A stretch of DNA of 64,000 nucleotides from assembly GCA_963706755.1 (NCBI GenBank), contig CAVPNH010000014.1, positions 124,001 to 188,000 of the forward strand, read 5' to 3'. Source of the stretch: RPQJ01 sp963706755 (GTDB lineage: Bacteria; Pseudomonadota; Gammaproteobacteria; Steroidobacterales; Steroidobacteraceae). The notes beneath the pieces are model-generated. The model searched no databases and was not told the origin of the DNA. It saw nothing but the letters and a program-made list of their open reading frames with translations. Shown in pieces: positions 8,507 to 22,026 of this stretch. The position numbers were made by a program, and so were the translations under genes. The first letter of the stretch is position 1, and each line of letters begins with the position of its first letter.

Positions 8507-9289
8507 TCAGTGCAGGAGGCTCGACATCCGGCGGCGGTAGCTCGCCACGAGCTCGTGGCCCTCGCCCAGCACCGCGAATGCACCGACCATGCTGCGCCGC
8601 GCGAGTTCGTCGCCAAATCTGCGGTCGCGGCGCATGAGCTCGAGCCACTCGGCAAGCGCGGTGGCATAGTCGCCGGCGGTTGCATGGTGCGCTGCAATAG
8701 CGTGGCGCGCCCCGTGGTCACCCGGGTCGGCGTCGATGGCGGATCGCAAGGCCGCGAAGTCCGGCCGGGCGACGGCTGCCTCGAGGAAGCCCGCGCGGGC
8801 GCGCAGCGCCGCCAGCACGGGATGTGCCGGGTCACTGGCGGCGAGGCGGTCGATCGTCGCGCGGGCAGCCGTCGCGTCGCGGGCCTCGAGTTGCGCCCCT
8901 GCGGCATCGGCGAGCGCCTCGGGACCCTCCCGGTCCCCGTGGCTTGCGGGCAACAGGTACTTGTCCAGCAGCGCCCGGATCGATGCCTCGGGCTGGACGC
9001 CGACGAACTGCTCGGCGGCCTTGCCGCCGTGAAACAGGATCACCGTCGGGATGCTGCGGATGCCGAACTGCGCGGCGACCTGTGGCTCTTCGTCGGTGTT
9101 GACCTTGGCGAGCGCGAATCGGCCGCCATAGTCGTCGGCGATGCGATCGAGGAGCGGCATCAGCGTCCGGCAGGGCCCGCACCACGGCGCCCAGAAGTCC
9201 GCCAGCACGGGTCGCGTCGCCGACGCCTCGACGACCGACGACCCGAAGGTCGCGGCCGTCGCGGAGAACTTGAAGGGTGTCCCGGTCAT
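8507..9289 (-). CDS. cnoX: Thioredoxin-TPR co-chaperone CnoX (YbbN)
   Basis: The 260-residue protein has an N-terminal thioredoxin domain with the WCGPC active site (Cys37, Cys40) and the cis-proline SIPT, then a C-terminal TPR-like helical region. This two-part architecture defines CnoX/YbbN, a chaperedoxin that binds unfolded clients and hands them to GroEL or DnaK after hypochlorite stress. E. coli CnoX has lost the first cysteine; here both are present, as in many other bacteria, so a redox role is possible. ATG 9289 was chosen because upstream codons give a non-homologous proline-rich extension. Confidence 0.88.
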   Translation of the reverse strand: MTGTPFKFSATAATFGSSVVEASATRPVLADFWAPWCGPCRTLMPLLDRIADDYGGRFALAKVNTDEEPQVAAQFGIRSIPTVILFHGGKAAEQFVGVQPEASIRALLDKYLLPASHGDREGPEALADAAGAQLEARDATAARATIDRLAASDPAHPVLAALRARAGFLEAAVARPDFAALRSAIDADPGDHGARHAIAAHHATAGDYATALAEWLELMRRDRRFGDELARRSMVGAFAVLGEGHELVASYRRRMSSLLH

Positions 9290-9433
9290 GAATCCGCCTG
9301 GCTCCTGAAGGGGCCCCGATTGTCCAAAGGGGCGGCAGGGCGGGCAAGGCCGGAATGCACGCATGAGGATAGCCGGTCGCAGGGCGGCACGATTCGCTAA
9401 GATTCGCGCTTACCTCGCACGAGTGCCGAAGCC

Positions 9434-12400
9434 ATGTCCAGCGCATCCCGCGACGCCACGACCTCCCGTTTCCTGTTCCCCGACGTCGAGGATTTCCTGA
9501 CCCCCGTCGGCCGGGCGATCAACGAAGATTTCCTGGCGGACGAAGAGTCGGTCGTGAGACGGCTGGCCAACGCGGCACGCATGAGCCCGGCGGATTCCGC
9601 GCAGGTGCAGGCGACGGCGGCGCGCCTCGTGCATGCGGTGCGCAAGGCGCCGGCGGCCAAGTCGGGACTGGACGCGTTCCTCCGGCAATACGATCTGTCC
9701 TCGCAGGAAGGCGTGATCCTGATGTGCCTCGCCGAGGCGCTGCTCCGGATCTCCGGACGACGAGACCGCGGACCGCCTGATCGCGGACAAGCTCAAGGCG
9801 GGCGACTGGGCCAGCCACCTGGGCGACAGCCAGTCGCTGTTCGTGAACGCCTCGACCTGGGGGCTGATGCTGACCGGGCGCATCATCCGGCTGGACGCGG
9901 GCGACATCGCGGCGCCGCAGGGCGCCATCTCGCGCGTCGTGGGACGAATGGGCGAGCCGGTCGTGCGCACCGCGATGCGGCAGGCGATGCGCATCATGGG
10001 GCACCAGTTCGTGATGGGACGCAGCATCGCCGAGGCGCTGGACAATTCCCTCAAGGGCGACAACCGCCGCTATCGCTACACCTTCGACATGCTGGGCGAA
10101 GCAGCACTCACCGGCGCGGATGCCGACCGCTATTTCGAGGCCTACGGCAGCGCCATCAAGGCGCTGCACGCGCGGGTCGGCGAGTACGCCGACTTCGAGG
10201 CGCGCCCGAGCGTCTCGGTGAAGCTCTCCGCCATGCACCCGCGCTTCGAGCGCGCGCATCACCGGCGCGTGCTCGCCGATCTCGCGCCGCGGCTGGTGGA
10301 GCTCTGCGTCGCCGCGCGCGACGCGGGCATTGCCCTCACGCTGGACACCGAGGAATCCGAGCGGCTCGAGCTCACCCTCGAGCTGCTCGAGGCCGTGTGC
10401 CGCTCGCCACGGCTCGACGGGTGGACGGGTTCGGCATCGCCGTGCAGACCTACCAGAAGCGTGCGCTTGCGGTTCTGCGCTACGTGATCGGGCTCGCGCG
10501 CGACACGAAGCACATACTGCACGTGCGGCTGGTCAAGGGGGCCTACTGGGACGCCGAGATCAAGCGCGGGCAGGAACGGGGCCTGCCGGGGTATCCGGTG
10601 TTCACGCGCAAGCCGAACACGGACGTCTCCTATCTCGCCTGCGCGAAGCTCGTGTTCGACGAGGGCCGAGAGCTGTATCCGCAGTTCGCGACGCACAATG
10701 CGCACACGGTCGCGGCCGTGGCGCAGATGGCGAAGAACTCGGGGCGCGAGTTCGAGTTCCAGCGCCTGCACGGCATGGGCGAGGACCTCTATGCCGGGGT
10801 CACGAGCCCCGAGGGGCTGGGCGTGCCCTGCCGCGTGTACGCGCCCGTGGGCGAGCACGAGGATCTCCTGCCGTACCTGGTGCGACGGCTGCTCGAGAAC
10901 GGCTCGAACACCTCGTTCGTGAACCGGATCGTCAACGAGGACGAAGCGGTCGAGAGCATCGTGGCCGACCCCGTGCAGACCGTCGACGGCTACCCCCAGG
11001 CCGCGCACCCGCGCATCCCGCAGCCCGTGGACGTCTACCAGCCGGAGCGCCGCAATTCCCTGGGGCTGCACCTCGCTGACGGCGCGGTGCTGCGTGAGCT
11101 CGCAGACCGCATGGAACACGTCTCGCGGCGTCCGTGGGTCGCGCGACCCTGCATCGCGGGCAAGGAGCTGGACGGGCCGGAAAGATCCGGTGCGCAATCC
11201 TGCCAACACCGCCGAAGTCGTGGGCTCGGTCGTGGCGACGAGTTGGCGACGCGCAGGTGGACGAAGCCATCGGCATGGCTGCGAGGGCGCAGCCCGAGTG
11301 GGACGCTGCGGGGCCGGAGCCCCGCGCCGCGGCGCTCGATCGTGCCGCGGACCTGTTCGAGCAGGGCACGCACGAACTCGTGGCGATGTGCGTGCGCGAG
11401 GCGGGCAAGACCGTGCCGGACAGCATCGCCGAGGTGCGCGAGGCCGTCGATTTCCTGCGCTACTACGCTGCGCGGGCGCGCGAGGACTTCGGCAGGCCTT
11501 TGCGCCTGCCGGGACCGACCGGCGAGAGCAACGACCTTTCGATGGCGGGCCGCGGCGTGTTCGCCTGCGTGAGCCCGTGGAACTTTCCGCTCGCGATCTT
11601 CGCGGGCCAGGTGGCTGCGGCGCTCGCGGCAGGCAACGCCGTGATCGCAAAGCCCGCCGAGCAGACGCCGCTGGTGGCGGCGCAGGCGGTGCGGCTGCTG
11701 CTGCAGGCCGGCATTCCGGGCGAGGTGCTGCAATTTCTGCCGGGCAAGGGCTCCGTCGTGGGTGCGCGCGCCGTGGCCGACGCCCGCGTCGCGGGCGTTG
11801 CGTTCACCGGGTCGAACGAGACGGCCCACCTGATTCACCGCAGCCTCGCGGCGCGCGAGGGCGCGATCCCGGTGCTGATCGCGGAGACGGGCGGGCTCAA
11901 TGCGATGATCGTCGACAGTTCGGCGCTTCCGGAGCAGGTCGTGATCGACGCTGCTCTGTCGGCGTTCAACAGTGCCGGGCAGCGCTGCTCGGCGCTGCGC
12001 ATCCTCTGCGTGCAGGAGGACATCGCGCCCAAGGTGAAGCGGCTGCTCGCGGGCTACATGAACGAGCTCTTCATCGGCGACCCGGCGATGCTCGGCACCG
12101 ACGTCGGCCCGGTGATCGACGAGCCGGCGCGCGAGATGCTCGAGGCACACGCTCGCAGCATCGTGCAGGGAGCCGCCTGGCACCATCGCTGCGAACTCGG
12201 CCCGGCGACGCGTTCGGGCAGCTTCGTCGCGCCGCTCGCAGTGCAGATCGAGTCGCTGGGCGTGCTCGAGCGCGAGGTGTTCGGGCCGATCCTGCACGTG
12301 CTGCCGTACCGGGCCCGCGATCTCGAGGGCCTCGTCGATGCGATCAACGGCACTGGCTACGGGCTCACCTTCGGTATCCACAGTCGCATCGACAGCACGG

Positions 12401-12621
12401 TGCGGCGCGTCGCCTCGCGGATCAACGCGGGCAACGTCTACGTGAACCGAAACATCATCGGGGCCGTGGTCGGGACCCAGCCCTTCGGGGGCTGCGGACT
12501 CTCGGGCACCGGCCCGAAGGCCGGTGGGCCGCGGTATCTCCACAGGTTCGCGCACGAACGCACCCTGACCATCAACACCTCGGCGGTGGGTGGCAACGCG
12601 TCGCTGCTGGCCATGGAATAG
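9434..12621 (+). pseudogene. putA: Bifunctional proline dehydrogenase / P5C dehydrogenase PutA (four frameshifts)
   Basis: PutA oxidises proline to glutamate in two steps (FAD then NAD+). The PRODH barrel is recognisable (RPSVSVKLSAMHPRFE, HVRLVKGAYWDAEIKR, FATHNAHTVAAVA), then the aldehyde dehydrogenase domain with SPWNFPLAIFAGQ, FTGSNETAHLI, ETGGLNAMIV and catalytic Cys in AGQRCSALR. There is no N-terminal ribbon-helix-helix, so it would not be the DNA-binding type. The frame changes four times: an extra base near 9752, a missing base after 10424, and extra bases near 11183 and 11244. Correcting these gives exactly 1061 residues, a normal PutA length. As written, no functional protein is made. 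Confidence 0.92.
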
Positions 12622-12624
12622 CCT

Positions 12625-13996
<1,372 letters not shown>

Positions 13997-14014
13997 GGAG
14001 GCGGTTAGTGATCC

Positions 14015-14035
14015 GCGGATAGCGGATAGCGGATA
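14015..14035. repeat. Three tandem GCGGATA units
   Basis: Three perfect heptamers lie 18 bases after the sdaA stop and 42 bases before the next SDR start. The same heptamer builds the inverted repeat inside dnaE2. Too short to be a CRISPR; most simply a dispersed simple-repeat element. Confidence 0.7.
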
Positions 14036-14077
14036 GTAAGAACGGATGGCGGTCAGTGGACAGGGTGGAGCCGATCG

Positions 14078-14785
14078 ATGGAAAAGCAGAAGCAGGTCGT
14101 GGTCGTCACGGGGGCTTTCGGCGTGCTGGGGACGGCCGTGGCGCGCGTCTTCGCGAAGCGCGGCGCGCAGCTCGCACTCCTCGACCTGTCGCAGCAGCCT
14201 CCGACGGCGCTGCAGGAGGAATTCGGTGCCAGGCACCTGTTCCTCGGCGGGGTGGACCTGGGCGAGGTGGAATCGAGCCGCAGGGCCATGGCCGCCGCTG
14301 CGATGCGCTTCGGCGGCATCGACGTGCTGGTGAACGTTGCCGGCGGATTCCAGTGGGAGACGCTGCACGAGGGCTCGGTCGAGACCTGGGACCAGCTCTA
14401 CCACATGAACCTGCGCACTGCGGTCGTGGGTTGCAAAGTGGCGCTGCCGGCGCTGATCGAGCGCGGCCGTGGCAGCATCGTGAACATCGGCGCCGGTGCC
14501 GCGGCGGGCCGCGCGGGCGCGGGACTGGGCGCGTACGCCGCGTCCAAGGCCGGAGTGCTGAAGTTGACCGAGAGCCTGGCGGAGGAACTCAAGGACCGCG
14601 GCATCACGGTGAACGCGGTCCTTCCGTCCATCATCGACACGCCGCGAAACCGCGCGGACATGCCGGACGCGGACTTCACGCGCTGGGTGAAGCCGGAAGC
14701 GATCGCCGACGTCGTGGCGTTCCTCGCATCCGACGCAGCCCGGGCCGTGACCGGGGCCGCGATCCCGGTCGCCGGGCGTACCTAG
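14078..14785 (+). CDS. SDR-family oxidoreductase
   Basis: This 235-residue SDR has the motif TGAFGVLG in the Rossmann loop, LVNVAGG in place of the usual NNAG, and the YAASK catalytic pair near residue 153, followed by SIIDTPRNRADMPDADF. The VTGAAIPVAGRT ending resembles FabG-like members. The catalytic Ser position reads GAGAAAGRAGAG, so the classical Ser may be absent, an oddity worth noting. Its TAG stop overlaps the stop of the convergent sixA by two bases. Confidence 0.82.
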   Translation: MEKQKQVVVVTGAFGVLGTAVARVFAKRGAQLALLDLSQQPPTALQEEFGARHLFLGGVDLGEVESSRRAMAAAAMRFGGIDVLVNVAGGFQWETLHEGSVETWDQLYHMNLRTAVVGCKVALPALIERGRGSIVNIGAGAAAGRAGAGLGAYAASKAGVLKLTESLAEELKDRGITVNAVLPSIIDTPRNRADMPDADFTRWVKPEAIADVVAFLASDAARAVTGAAIPVAGRT

Positions 14786-15279
14786 GCCAGGTTCCGGGGA
14801 TAGTCGAACTCGACGTCCTGTCCGCTGCCCCAGTCGAGCTCGCTCCAGTCGTCGAGCGCGAAGGTCGCCGTAAACACGGCGCAGGTCGGCATGTTGTCCA
14901 TGCGCTCCCCCGCCGACAGCCGGTTCGCGAAGTCCGTGATGCCCGGATTGTGTCCAAAGACCATCAGGTGCGGTGCGTGACCGCCGAGGTCGCGGACCAC
15001 GGCAAGCAGGTCGGCGGGGGAGGCGAGGTAAAGCCGCTCGTCCTGGCCCACCAGGCTCGCGGGCACCTTGAGTTCGCGCGCCATGATCGTGGCCGTCGTG
15101 AGCGCGCGCACCGCCGGGCTCGACAGGATCATGTCGGGGCGCAGCTTCCGCGCCCGCAGGCGCCGCGCCATTTCCGGCGCGTCGCGCTGTCCCCGGCGGT
15201 TGAGGGGCCGGTCCCAGTCCTGCTGGCCCGCGAACGGCGTATCTGACTTTGCGTGGCGCACCAGCGTGAGGCGTTTCAT
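14782..15279 (-). CDS. sixA: SixA-type phosphohistidine phosphatase
   Basis: This is a 165-residue histidine-phosphatase-superfamily protein. LTLVRHAKS holds the nucleophilic His (residue 9) with the RHA(K) form typical of SixA, and the second His is in VFGHNPGI. SixA removes phosphate from phosphohistidine, for example on the NPr or HPt domain. The start overlaps the Rieske gene's stop by four bases (ATGA), so it is the last gene of the suf operon and is probably translationally coupled. Why a phosphatase travels with suf is unclear. Confidence 0.85.
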   Translation of the reverse strand: MKRLTLVRHAKSDTPFAGQQDWDRPLNRRGQRDAPEMARRLRARKLRPDMILSSPAVRALTTATIMARELKVPASLVGQDERLYLASPADLLAVVRDLGGHAPHLMVFGHNPGITDFANRLSAGERMDNMPTCAVFTATFALDDWSELDWGSGQDVEFDYPRNLA

Positions 15280-15584
15280 GGCGTACGGACCTCCACCTGC
15301 CCGTCGACGACGCGGGTCTCGTAGCAGCGCACCGGTTCGTAGGCGGGCGGCGACAATGCACGGCCGCTGCGCAGGCAGAAGCGCGCGCCGTGCCGGGGGC
15401 AGATGACCTCGGCGCCCTCGACCTGTCCGCCGGCGAGCCCGCCGCCGTCGTGCGTGCACACGTCCTCGACCGCGAGGAATTCGCCGTTCACGTTGAAGAC
15501 CGCGACGAACACCTCGTCCACCTCGGCCGTGGCGTAGTCGCCCGGCGGGATGGATGCTGCGGGGGCGACCTGCACCCAGCTCAC
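15276..15584 (-). CDS. Rieske [2Fe-2S] ferredoxin-like protein
   Basis: This small 102-residue soluble protein has both Rieske ligand pairs: Cys43-x-His45 in VCTHDGG and Cys62-x-x-His65 in CPRHGARF. Length and spacing match the ferredoxin component of non-heme oxygenases (NirD/BphF-like). It overlaps sufT upstream and sixA downstream by four bases each. A cluster-carrying electron carrier made in the same transcript as the SUF machinery could be a downstream acceptor or a repair electron donor; that is inference. Confidence 0.88.
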   Translation of the reverse strand: MSWVQVAPAASIPPGDYATAEVDEVFVAVFNVNGEFLAVEDVCTHDGGGLAGGQVEGAEVICPRHGARFCLRSGRALSPPAYEPVRCYETRVVDGQVEVRTP

Positions 15585-16129
15585 ATCATCCCCGTCTGCA
15601 GCCGCGCGGCTTCCGACATCATCGACTGGTCCCAGGGCGGGTCGAACACGAGTTCCACGTCGGCACGTTTCACGGTCGGGATGATCTCGACCTTCTCCCG
15701 CACGTCCTGCACCAGCACGTCGCCCATGCCGCAGCCCGGCGCGGTGAGTGTCATGGTCACCGCGACGACGCGGCCGTCCGGCTCGGAGGTCACGTCGCAG
15801 GTGTACACGAGCCCGAGGTCCACGACGTTGATCGGGATCTCCGGGTCGTAGCAGCCCCGCATCTGCTGCCAGGCGAGCGCACGCACGTCCTCGTCGTTCG
15901 CGTTCGGCGGCAGCTGCGGCACGTCCACCTTTTCCTTGCCGAGCGCGTCGGCATCCTTGCCCGCGATGCGGAACAGGTTGCCCTCCACGTAGACGGTGAA
16001 GCTGCCGCCGAGGGCCTGCGTGATGAACCCCTGCTGGCCTTCGCGTAGCTTCACCGCCACGCCCGCGGGCACGATGATCGCGTCCACGTCGCGGGTGAAG
16101 GTGACCGGTTCGTTGTCCTGTCCGTACAC
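15581..16129 (-). CDS. sufT: SufT, Fe-S cluster maturation factor (DUF59 / MIP18 type)
   Basis: This 182-residue protein has an N-terminal extension (YGQDNEPVTFTRDVDAIIVPAG, GFITQALGGSFTVYVEG) and the DUF59 core (CYDPEIPINVVDLGLVYTCDV, LTAPGCGMGDVLVQDVREKVE). Both together define SufT, which helps load clusters onto client proteins. GTG 16129 is preferred: GGGAG sits seven bases upstream, and translation matches known SufT N-termini; a longer frame into sufU is implausible. The gap from sufU is 14 bases. Confidence 0.9.
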   Translation of the reverse strand: MYGQDNEPVTFTRDVDAIIVPAGVAVKLREGQQGFITQALGGSFTVYVEGNLFRIAGKDADALGKEKVDVPQLPPNANDEDVRALAWQQMRGCYDPEIPINVVDLGLVYTCDVTSEPDGRVVAVTMTLTAPGCGMGDVLVQDVREKVEIIPTVKRADVELVFDPPWDQSMMSEAARLQTGMM

Positions 16130-16143
16130 GGCGGGCTCCCTGG

Positions 16144-16590
16144 TTACTCGGTACGCACGGGCTCGGTCTGCCGGTGCAGGGCGGCGTCGAGCGTGTGCCA
16201 GCAGAGGCTTGCGCATTTCACGCGTGCCGGGAACTGCCGCACGCCGGACAGGGCGCCCAGCTTGCCGAGGCCCGCCACGTCCACGTTCGCATCATCCTGC
16301 GTCAGCATCGCGTGCATGGTCGCGAACAGCTGCTCGGCCTCGGCCACCGACCGGCCCTTCACGCTCTCCGTGAGGAGCGAGGCGGATGCCACCGAGATGG
16401 CACAGCCGGTGCCCTGGAAGGATACGTCGCGAATCACGCCGCCCTCGAGCCGTACGTAGAGCGTCAGCCGGTCGCCGCACAGCGGGTTGAACCCCTCGGC
16501 GTGGCAGTCGGCGTCCGGCATCGCCCGGAAATTCCGTGGATTGCGGTTGTGATCCACGATCACGTCGCGGTAGAGGTCGTTCAGGTCCAT
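16144..16590 (-). CDS. sufU: SufU-type Fe-S scaffold / sulfur-relay protein
   Basis: This is a 148-residue IscU-fold protein with the three ligand cysteines Cys38 (LCGD), Cys63 (GTGCAIS) and Cys126 (RVKCASLCW). The 18-20 residue insertion before the last cysteine is typical of SufU rather than IscU. It receives sulfur from SufS. Its ATG shares one base with the sufS stop (TGATG), which indicates translational coupling. Confidence 0.92.
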   Translation of the reverse strand: MDLNDLYRDVIVDHNRNPRNFRAMPDADCHAEGFNPLCGDRLTLYVRLEGGVIRDVSFQGTGCAISVASASLLTESVKGRSVAEAEQLFATMHAMLTQDDANVDVAGLGKLGALSGVRQFPARVKCASLCWHTLDAALHRQTEPVRTE

Positions 16591-17843
16591 CAGCCGAGCA
16601 TCTCCTTCGCGACGCGGAGCGCGGCGACCAGGCGGTCGACCTCCGCACCGGTGTTGTAGAAAGCGAACGACGCGCGGGCCGTCGCCGGGAGGCCGTAGAA
16701 ATCCATGATCGGCATGGCGCAGTGGTGGCCCGTCCGGATCGCCACGCCCTCCATGTCGAGGATCGTGCCGAGGTCGTGAGGGTGGATGCCTCGCAGGGTG
16801 AACGAGACGACGGCGGCCTTCTCCGGTGCCGTCCCCACGATCTCGACGCCATCCACGGCGGTGAGGCTCGCCGTGGCGTACTCGAGGAGCGCCTGTTCCG
16901 CCGCCGAGATCCGCTCCAGGCCGAGCTCCGCGAGGTAGTCGATGGCGGCGCCGAGCCCGATCGCGCCGGCGATGTGCGGCGTGCCGGCCTCGAATTTCCA
17001 CGGCAGGTCGTTGTAGACGGTGCGCTCGAAACTCACGGCCAGGATCATGTCGCCGCCGCCCTGCCACGGCGGCATCGCGGCCAGGAGCGACTCGCGGCCG
17101 TAGAGCACGCCGATGCCGGTGGGACCGCACATCTTGTGGCCGGAGAAGCAGTAGAAGTCGCAGTCGAGTTCCTGGACGTCCACCGGCAGGTGCGGCACCG
17201 CCTGGGCACCGTCGAGCAGCACGGGCACGCCGCGCCGGCGCGCCTCGGCGATGAAGCGCCGGACCGGCACCACCGTCCCGAGGGCATTCGAAACGTGCGT
17301 GAGCGCGAGCAACCGCGTTCGCTCACTGAGCAGCGACCGGAAGGCCTCAAAGTCCAGCTCGCCGGTCCGCGTCATCGGGATCACTCGCAGCCGGGCGCCC
17401 GTCTGCTCGCAGACCATCTGCCAGGGCACGATGTTCGCGTGGTGCTCCAGCCAGGAGACCAGGATCTCGTCGCCGGGCTGCAGGCGGGGCCGCGCGTAGC
17501 TCTGGGCGACCAGGTTGATCGCCTCGGTCGTGCCTCGCACGAAGACGACCTCGCGCGTCGAGCGCGCATTCACGAAGCGGCGGATCTTTTCGCGGGCGCC
17601 CTCGAAGAGGCTGGTGGCCTCCTGGCTGAGCGTGTGCACGCCGCGGTGGACGTTGGCGTGCGTGGTCTCGTAGTAGCCGGACACGGCGTCGATCACGCGT
17701 TGCGGGCGCTGGCTGGAGGCCGCGTTGTCCAGGTAGCAGAGCGGCTTACCGTGCACCTTGCGGGCGAGCACCGGGAATTCGCGGCGGATCGCCTCGACGT
17801 CGAGCGGCGGCCGGGCGAGCGCGGCTGGGGCGGCGACGCTCAT
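16590..17843 (-). CDS. sufS: SufS cysteine desulfurase
   Basis: This 417-residue group II PLP cysteine desulfurase has the PLP lysine in CFSGHKMCGPTGIG, the His stacking on PLP in LEHHANIVPW, and the persulfide cysteine in the short loop RTGHHCAMP. The start reads MSVAAPAALARPPLDVEAIRREFPVL. It overlaps sufD by four bases. It supplies sulfur to SufU. Confidence 0.95.
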   Translation of the reverse strand: MSVAAPAALARPPLDVEAIRREFPVLARKVHGKPLCYLDNAASSQRPQRVIDAVSGYYETTHANVHRGVHTLSQEATSLFEGAREKIRRFVNARSTREVVFVRGTTEAINLVAQSYARPRLQPGDEILVSWLEHHANIVPWQMVCEQTGARLRVIPMTRTGELDFEAFRSLLSERTRLLALTHVSNALGTVVPVRRFIAEARRRGVPVLLDGAQAVPHLPVDVQELDCDFYCFSGHKMCGPTGIGVLYGRESLLAAMPPWQGGGDMILAVSFERTVYNDLPWKFEAGTPHIAGAIGLGAAIDYLAELGLERISAAEQALLEYATASLTAVDGVEIVGTAPEKAAVVSFTLRGIHPHDLGTILDMEGVAIRTGHHCAMPIMDFYGLPATARASFAFYNTGAEVDRLVAALRVAKEMLG

Positions 17844-19143
17844 GCCGGCGTCTCCAGGATCCGTGCGAGTCGGTCGTCGAGGATCGAGTGCACGGCCGCG
17901 GCGAAAGTGGGAAGGTCCATGCGCGAGAGGACGGCCCTTGCGAACGCCCGGGTGAGCACGCCACGTGCCTCGACTTCCGCCAGGCCGCGCGACCTCAGGT
18001 AGAAGAGGGCGGCGGGATCGAGTTGCCCGGTCGTCGCGCCGTGGCTGCACTGCACGTCGTCGGCGTAGATCTCGAGCTCGGGCTTGGTGTCTATCTCGGC
18101 CCCCGGCGTGAGCAGCAGGTTGCGGCTCACCTGCCGCGCGTGGGACTTCTGCGCTCCGGGATGCACCACGGCCTTGCCGTTCCATACCGCGCGGCCCCGT
18201 GAGGCCGCGACTCCGCGATAGTCCACGAGGCTGCGCGTGCCCGGCGCAAGGTGGTCTACGCGAATGTGGGCGTCGAGGTGCCGTGCGGCATCGGCCAGGA
18301 GCAGCCCGTTCAACTCGGCGGCCGCCTCCGGGGCGGCGAGCCGCGCATGCAGGTCGAGCCTGGCGAGCGAGCCGCCGAGGCTGGCATCGTGCACTGTGAG
18401 CAGTGCCCGTTGGCCGACGGTTGCCTCGATGCGCTCGATGAAGAAGGTACGTGCCCCCTGCGCCTGCAGGCGGTAAATGCGCAACGAAGAATCCGCGCCC
18501 GCCTCGATCTCCACGAACGAGTTGACGAAGCGCTCGGCCGCGTCGTCCCCCGAGTGGTGAATGACGACTTGCGCCGAGCAGCCGCGCGCCGCTCGAACGA
18601 GCAGGCGAGGGTGGCTCATGCTCGAGTCGCCGCTGGCCTGGAACGATATGTGCAGGGCTGCCTCGGGACGGGCTCCCTCGGCGATGTCCACCACCAGTGA
18701 GTCGGCACACATCGCGGAATTCAGCGCGGCGAAGCGGTCGGTGCCGCCCCCCGTCGGGACGCGCAACAGCGCACCCTGCGGCTCGCCGTCGCCGAGGGCC
18801 TGCGCCAATGTGCGGACGCGGATGCCCTGCAGTGCAGCCGCAGCGGCGCCCGGCTGCTCCAGCACCCGTCCGTTCACGACGAGCACCTGCGGGCGCGCGA
18901 TCGGCGTGGGCGCGTGGTCGAGGTCGGTTGACCGCGCGGCATCGGGTGCGTCCGCAAATTGCCGGGACTCGAGGCGGCGCAGGCTCGTGTATTTCCAGGC
19001 CTCGTCGCGCGGCGCAGGAAAGCCGAGCTCGGCGAAGCGGGCGAACGCAGCGTCGCGTGCCGCCGCCGTCCCGCCGGCCGCGGGCCGGGCGGACTCGAAG
19101 GCCGCCCGATACGAAGCGAGCCTGTCGGGGAGGGCGGCGGCGT

Positions 19144-19147
<4 letters not shown>
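17840..19147 (-). CDS. sufD: SufD, Fe-S cluster assembly scaffold subunit
   Basis: This 435-residue protein carries the SufB/D beta-helix core, with WKYTSLRRL near the N-terminus and the conserved C-terminal stretch KPELEIYADDVQCSHGATTGQLDPAALFYLRSRG. It pairs with SufB and the ATPase SufC in the SufBC2D complex, which builds the cluster. It overlaps sufC upstream and sufS downstream by four bases each. Confidence 0.93.
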
Positions 19148-19899
<752 letters not shown>

Positions 19900-19921
19900 G
19901 TGCTTGTCTCCGGTCGTTCCG

Positions 19922-21370
<1,449 letters not shown>

Positions 21371-21381
21371 GGGCCCGCCCC

Positions 21382-21861
21382 TCACGTCCGTCCGCCCGGG
21401 CGCGCGGTGGGCGTGCGTCGCACGACCCCGGCGAGTTCCGGCCGCCACAGCGCGACGGCCTCCTGGCCCGAGAGCTGTGCCAGGGAGATGCCGTCGAGCG
21501 AGCGGCGAATGGCGGCGTTGATGCTCTGCCAGGAGCCGCCCGTGCTGCAGACGGTTTCGATGTCGCAGGCGCTGTGGTTGCCGCTGCACTCGGTGATCGC
21601 GACGGGCCCCTCGATCGCGTCGATGATGGAGGCCGCGCTGATCTCGCGCGCGGGGCGGGCCAGCTGGTAGCCGCCGCGCGCGCCGCGTACCGAGGTCACG
21701 AGACCGGCGTGATGGAAATGCTTCAGGAGCTTGCTCACCGTCGGCAGGCCCAGTCGCGTGTACTCGGCCACCTCGGCCGCCGTGTGGCGTCGGCCAGGAG
21801 GCGTGGCGAGGCAGGCGAGGATGACCGTGCCGTAGTCCGTGAGCTTGCTGATGCGCAACAT
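21382..21861 (-). CDS. Rrf2-family SUF operon regulator (IscR/SufR-like)
   Basis: This 159-residue protein has the Rrf2 winged helix (LRISKLTDYGTVILACLA, AEYTRLGLPTVSKLLKHF, RGARGGYQLAR) and three cysteines Cys92, Cys99 and Cys105 (ECSGNHSACDIETVC) spaced as in IscR-like [2Fe-2S] sensors. It is the first gene of the suf operon, so cluster-dependent autoregulation is expected. The C-terminal 40 residues are not conserved. IscR versus SufR naming cannot be settled here. Confidence 0.9.
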   Translation of the reverse strand: MLRISKLTDYGTVILACLATPPGRRHTAAEVAEYTRLGLPTVSKLLKHFHHAGLVTSVRGARGGYQLARPAREISAASIIDAIEGPVAITECSGNHSACDIETVCSTGGSWQSINAAIRRSLDGISLAQLSGQEAVALWRPELAGVVRRTPTARPGGRT

Positions 21862-21875
21862 GGGGTCGATTCCTG

Positions 21876-21899
21876 AATTGGTACGATTTTAGTCCTGAT
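21876..21899 (-). promoter_or_regulatory. Candidate Rrf2/IscR-type operator of the suf operon
   Basis: On the minus strand ATCAGGACTAAAATCGTACC, continuing AATT, sits 15-40 bases before the regulator start. It is an imperfect palindrome whose AGGACT / GGTACG halves resemble IscR type-1 sites. An AT-rich core stands out in this GC-rich genome. Pattern resemblance only. Confidence 0.4.
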
Positions 21900-22026
21900 A
21901 GTGCCGGGAGGCAAAACGAGGGGGGAGCCGGGCCCGGGTGACCGGCCGTCCGGGTTGAACCTGATACAATCCGGCCGGTCGAAACAGGCGTTCACGGCGT
22001 CCGCCGGGCGCATCATTCGGAGGATC

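Noticed and set aside
14015..14035. GCGGATA repeats as a CRISPR array
   Set aside because: The units are seven bases with no spacers and no cas gene is in the window.
16590..18710. A longer SufS start upstream of 17843
   Set aside because: It would run through sufD in another frame. The ATG at 17843 has the four-base overlap seen at other junctions and matches SufS N-termini.
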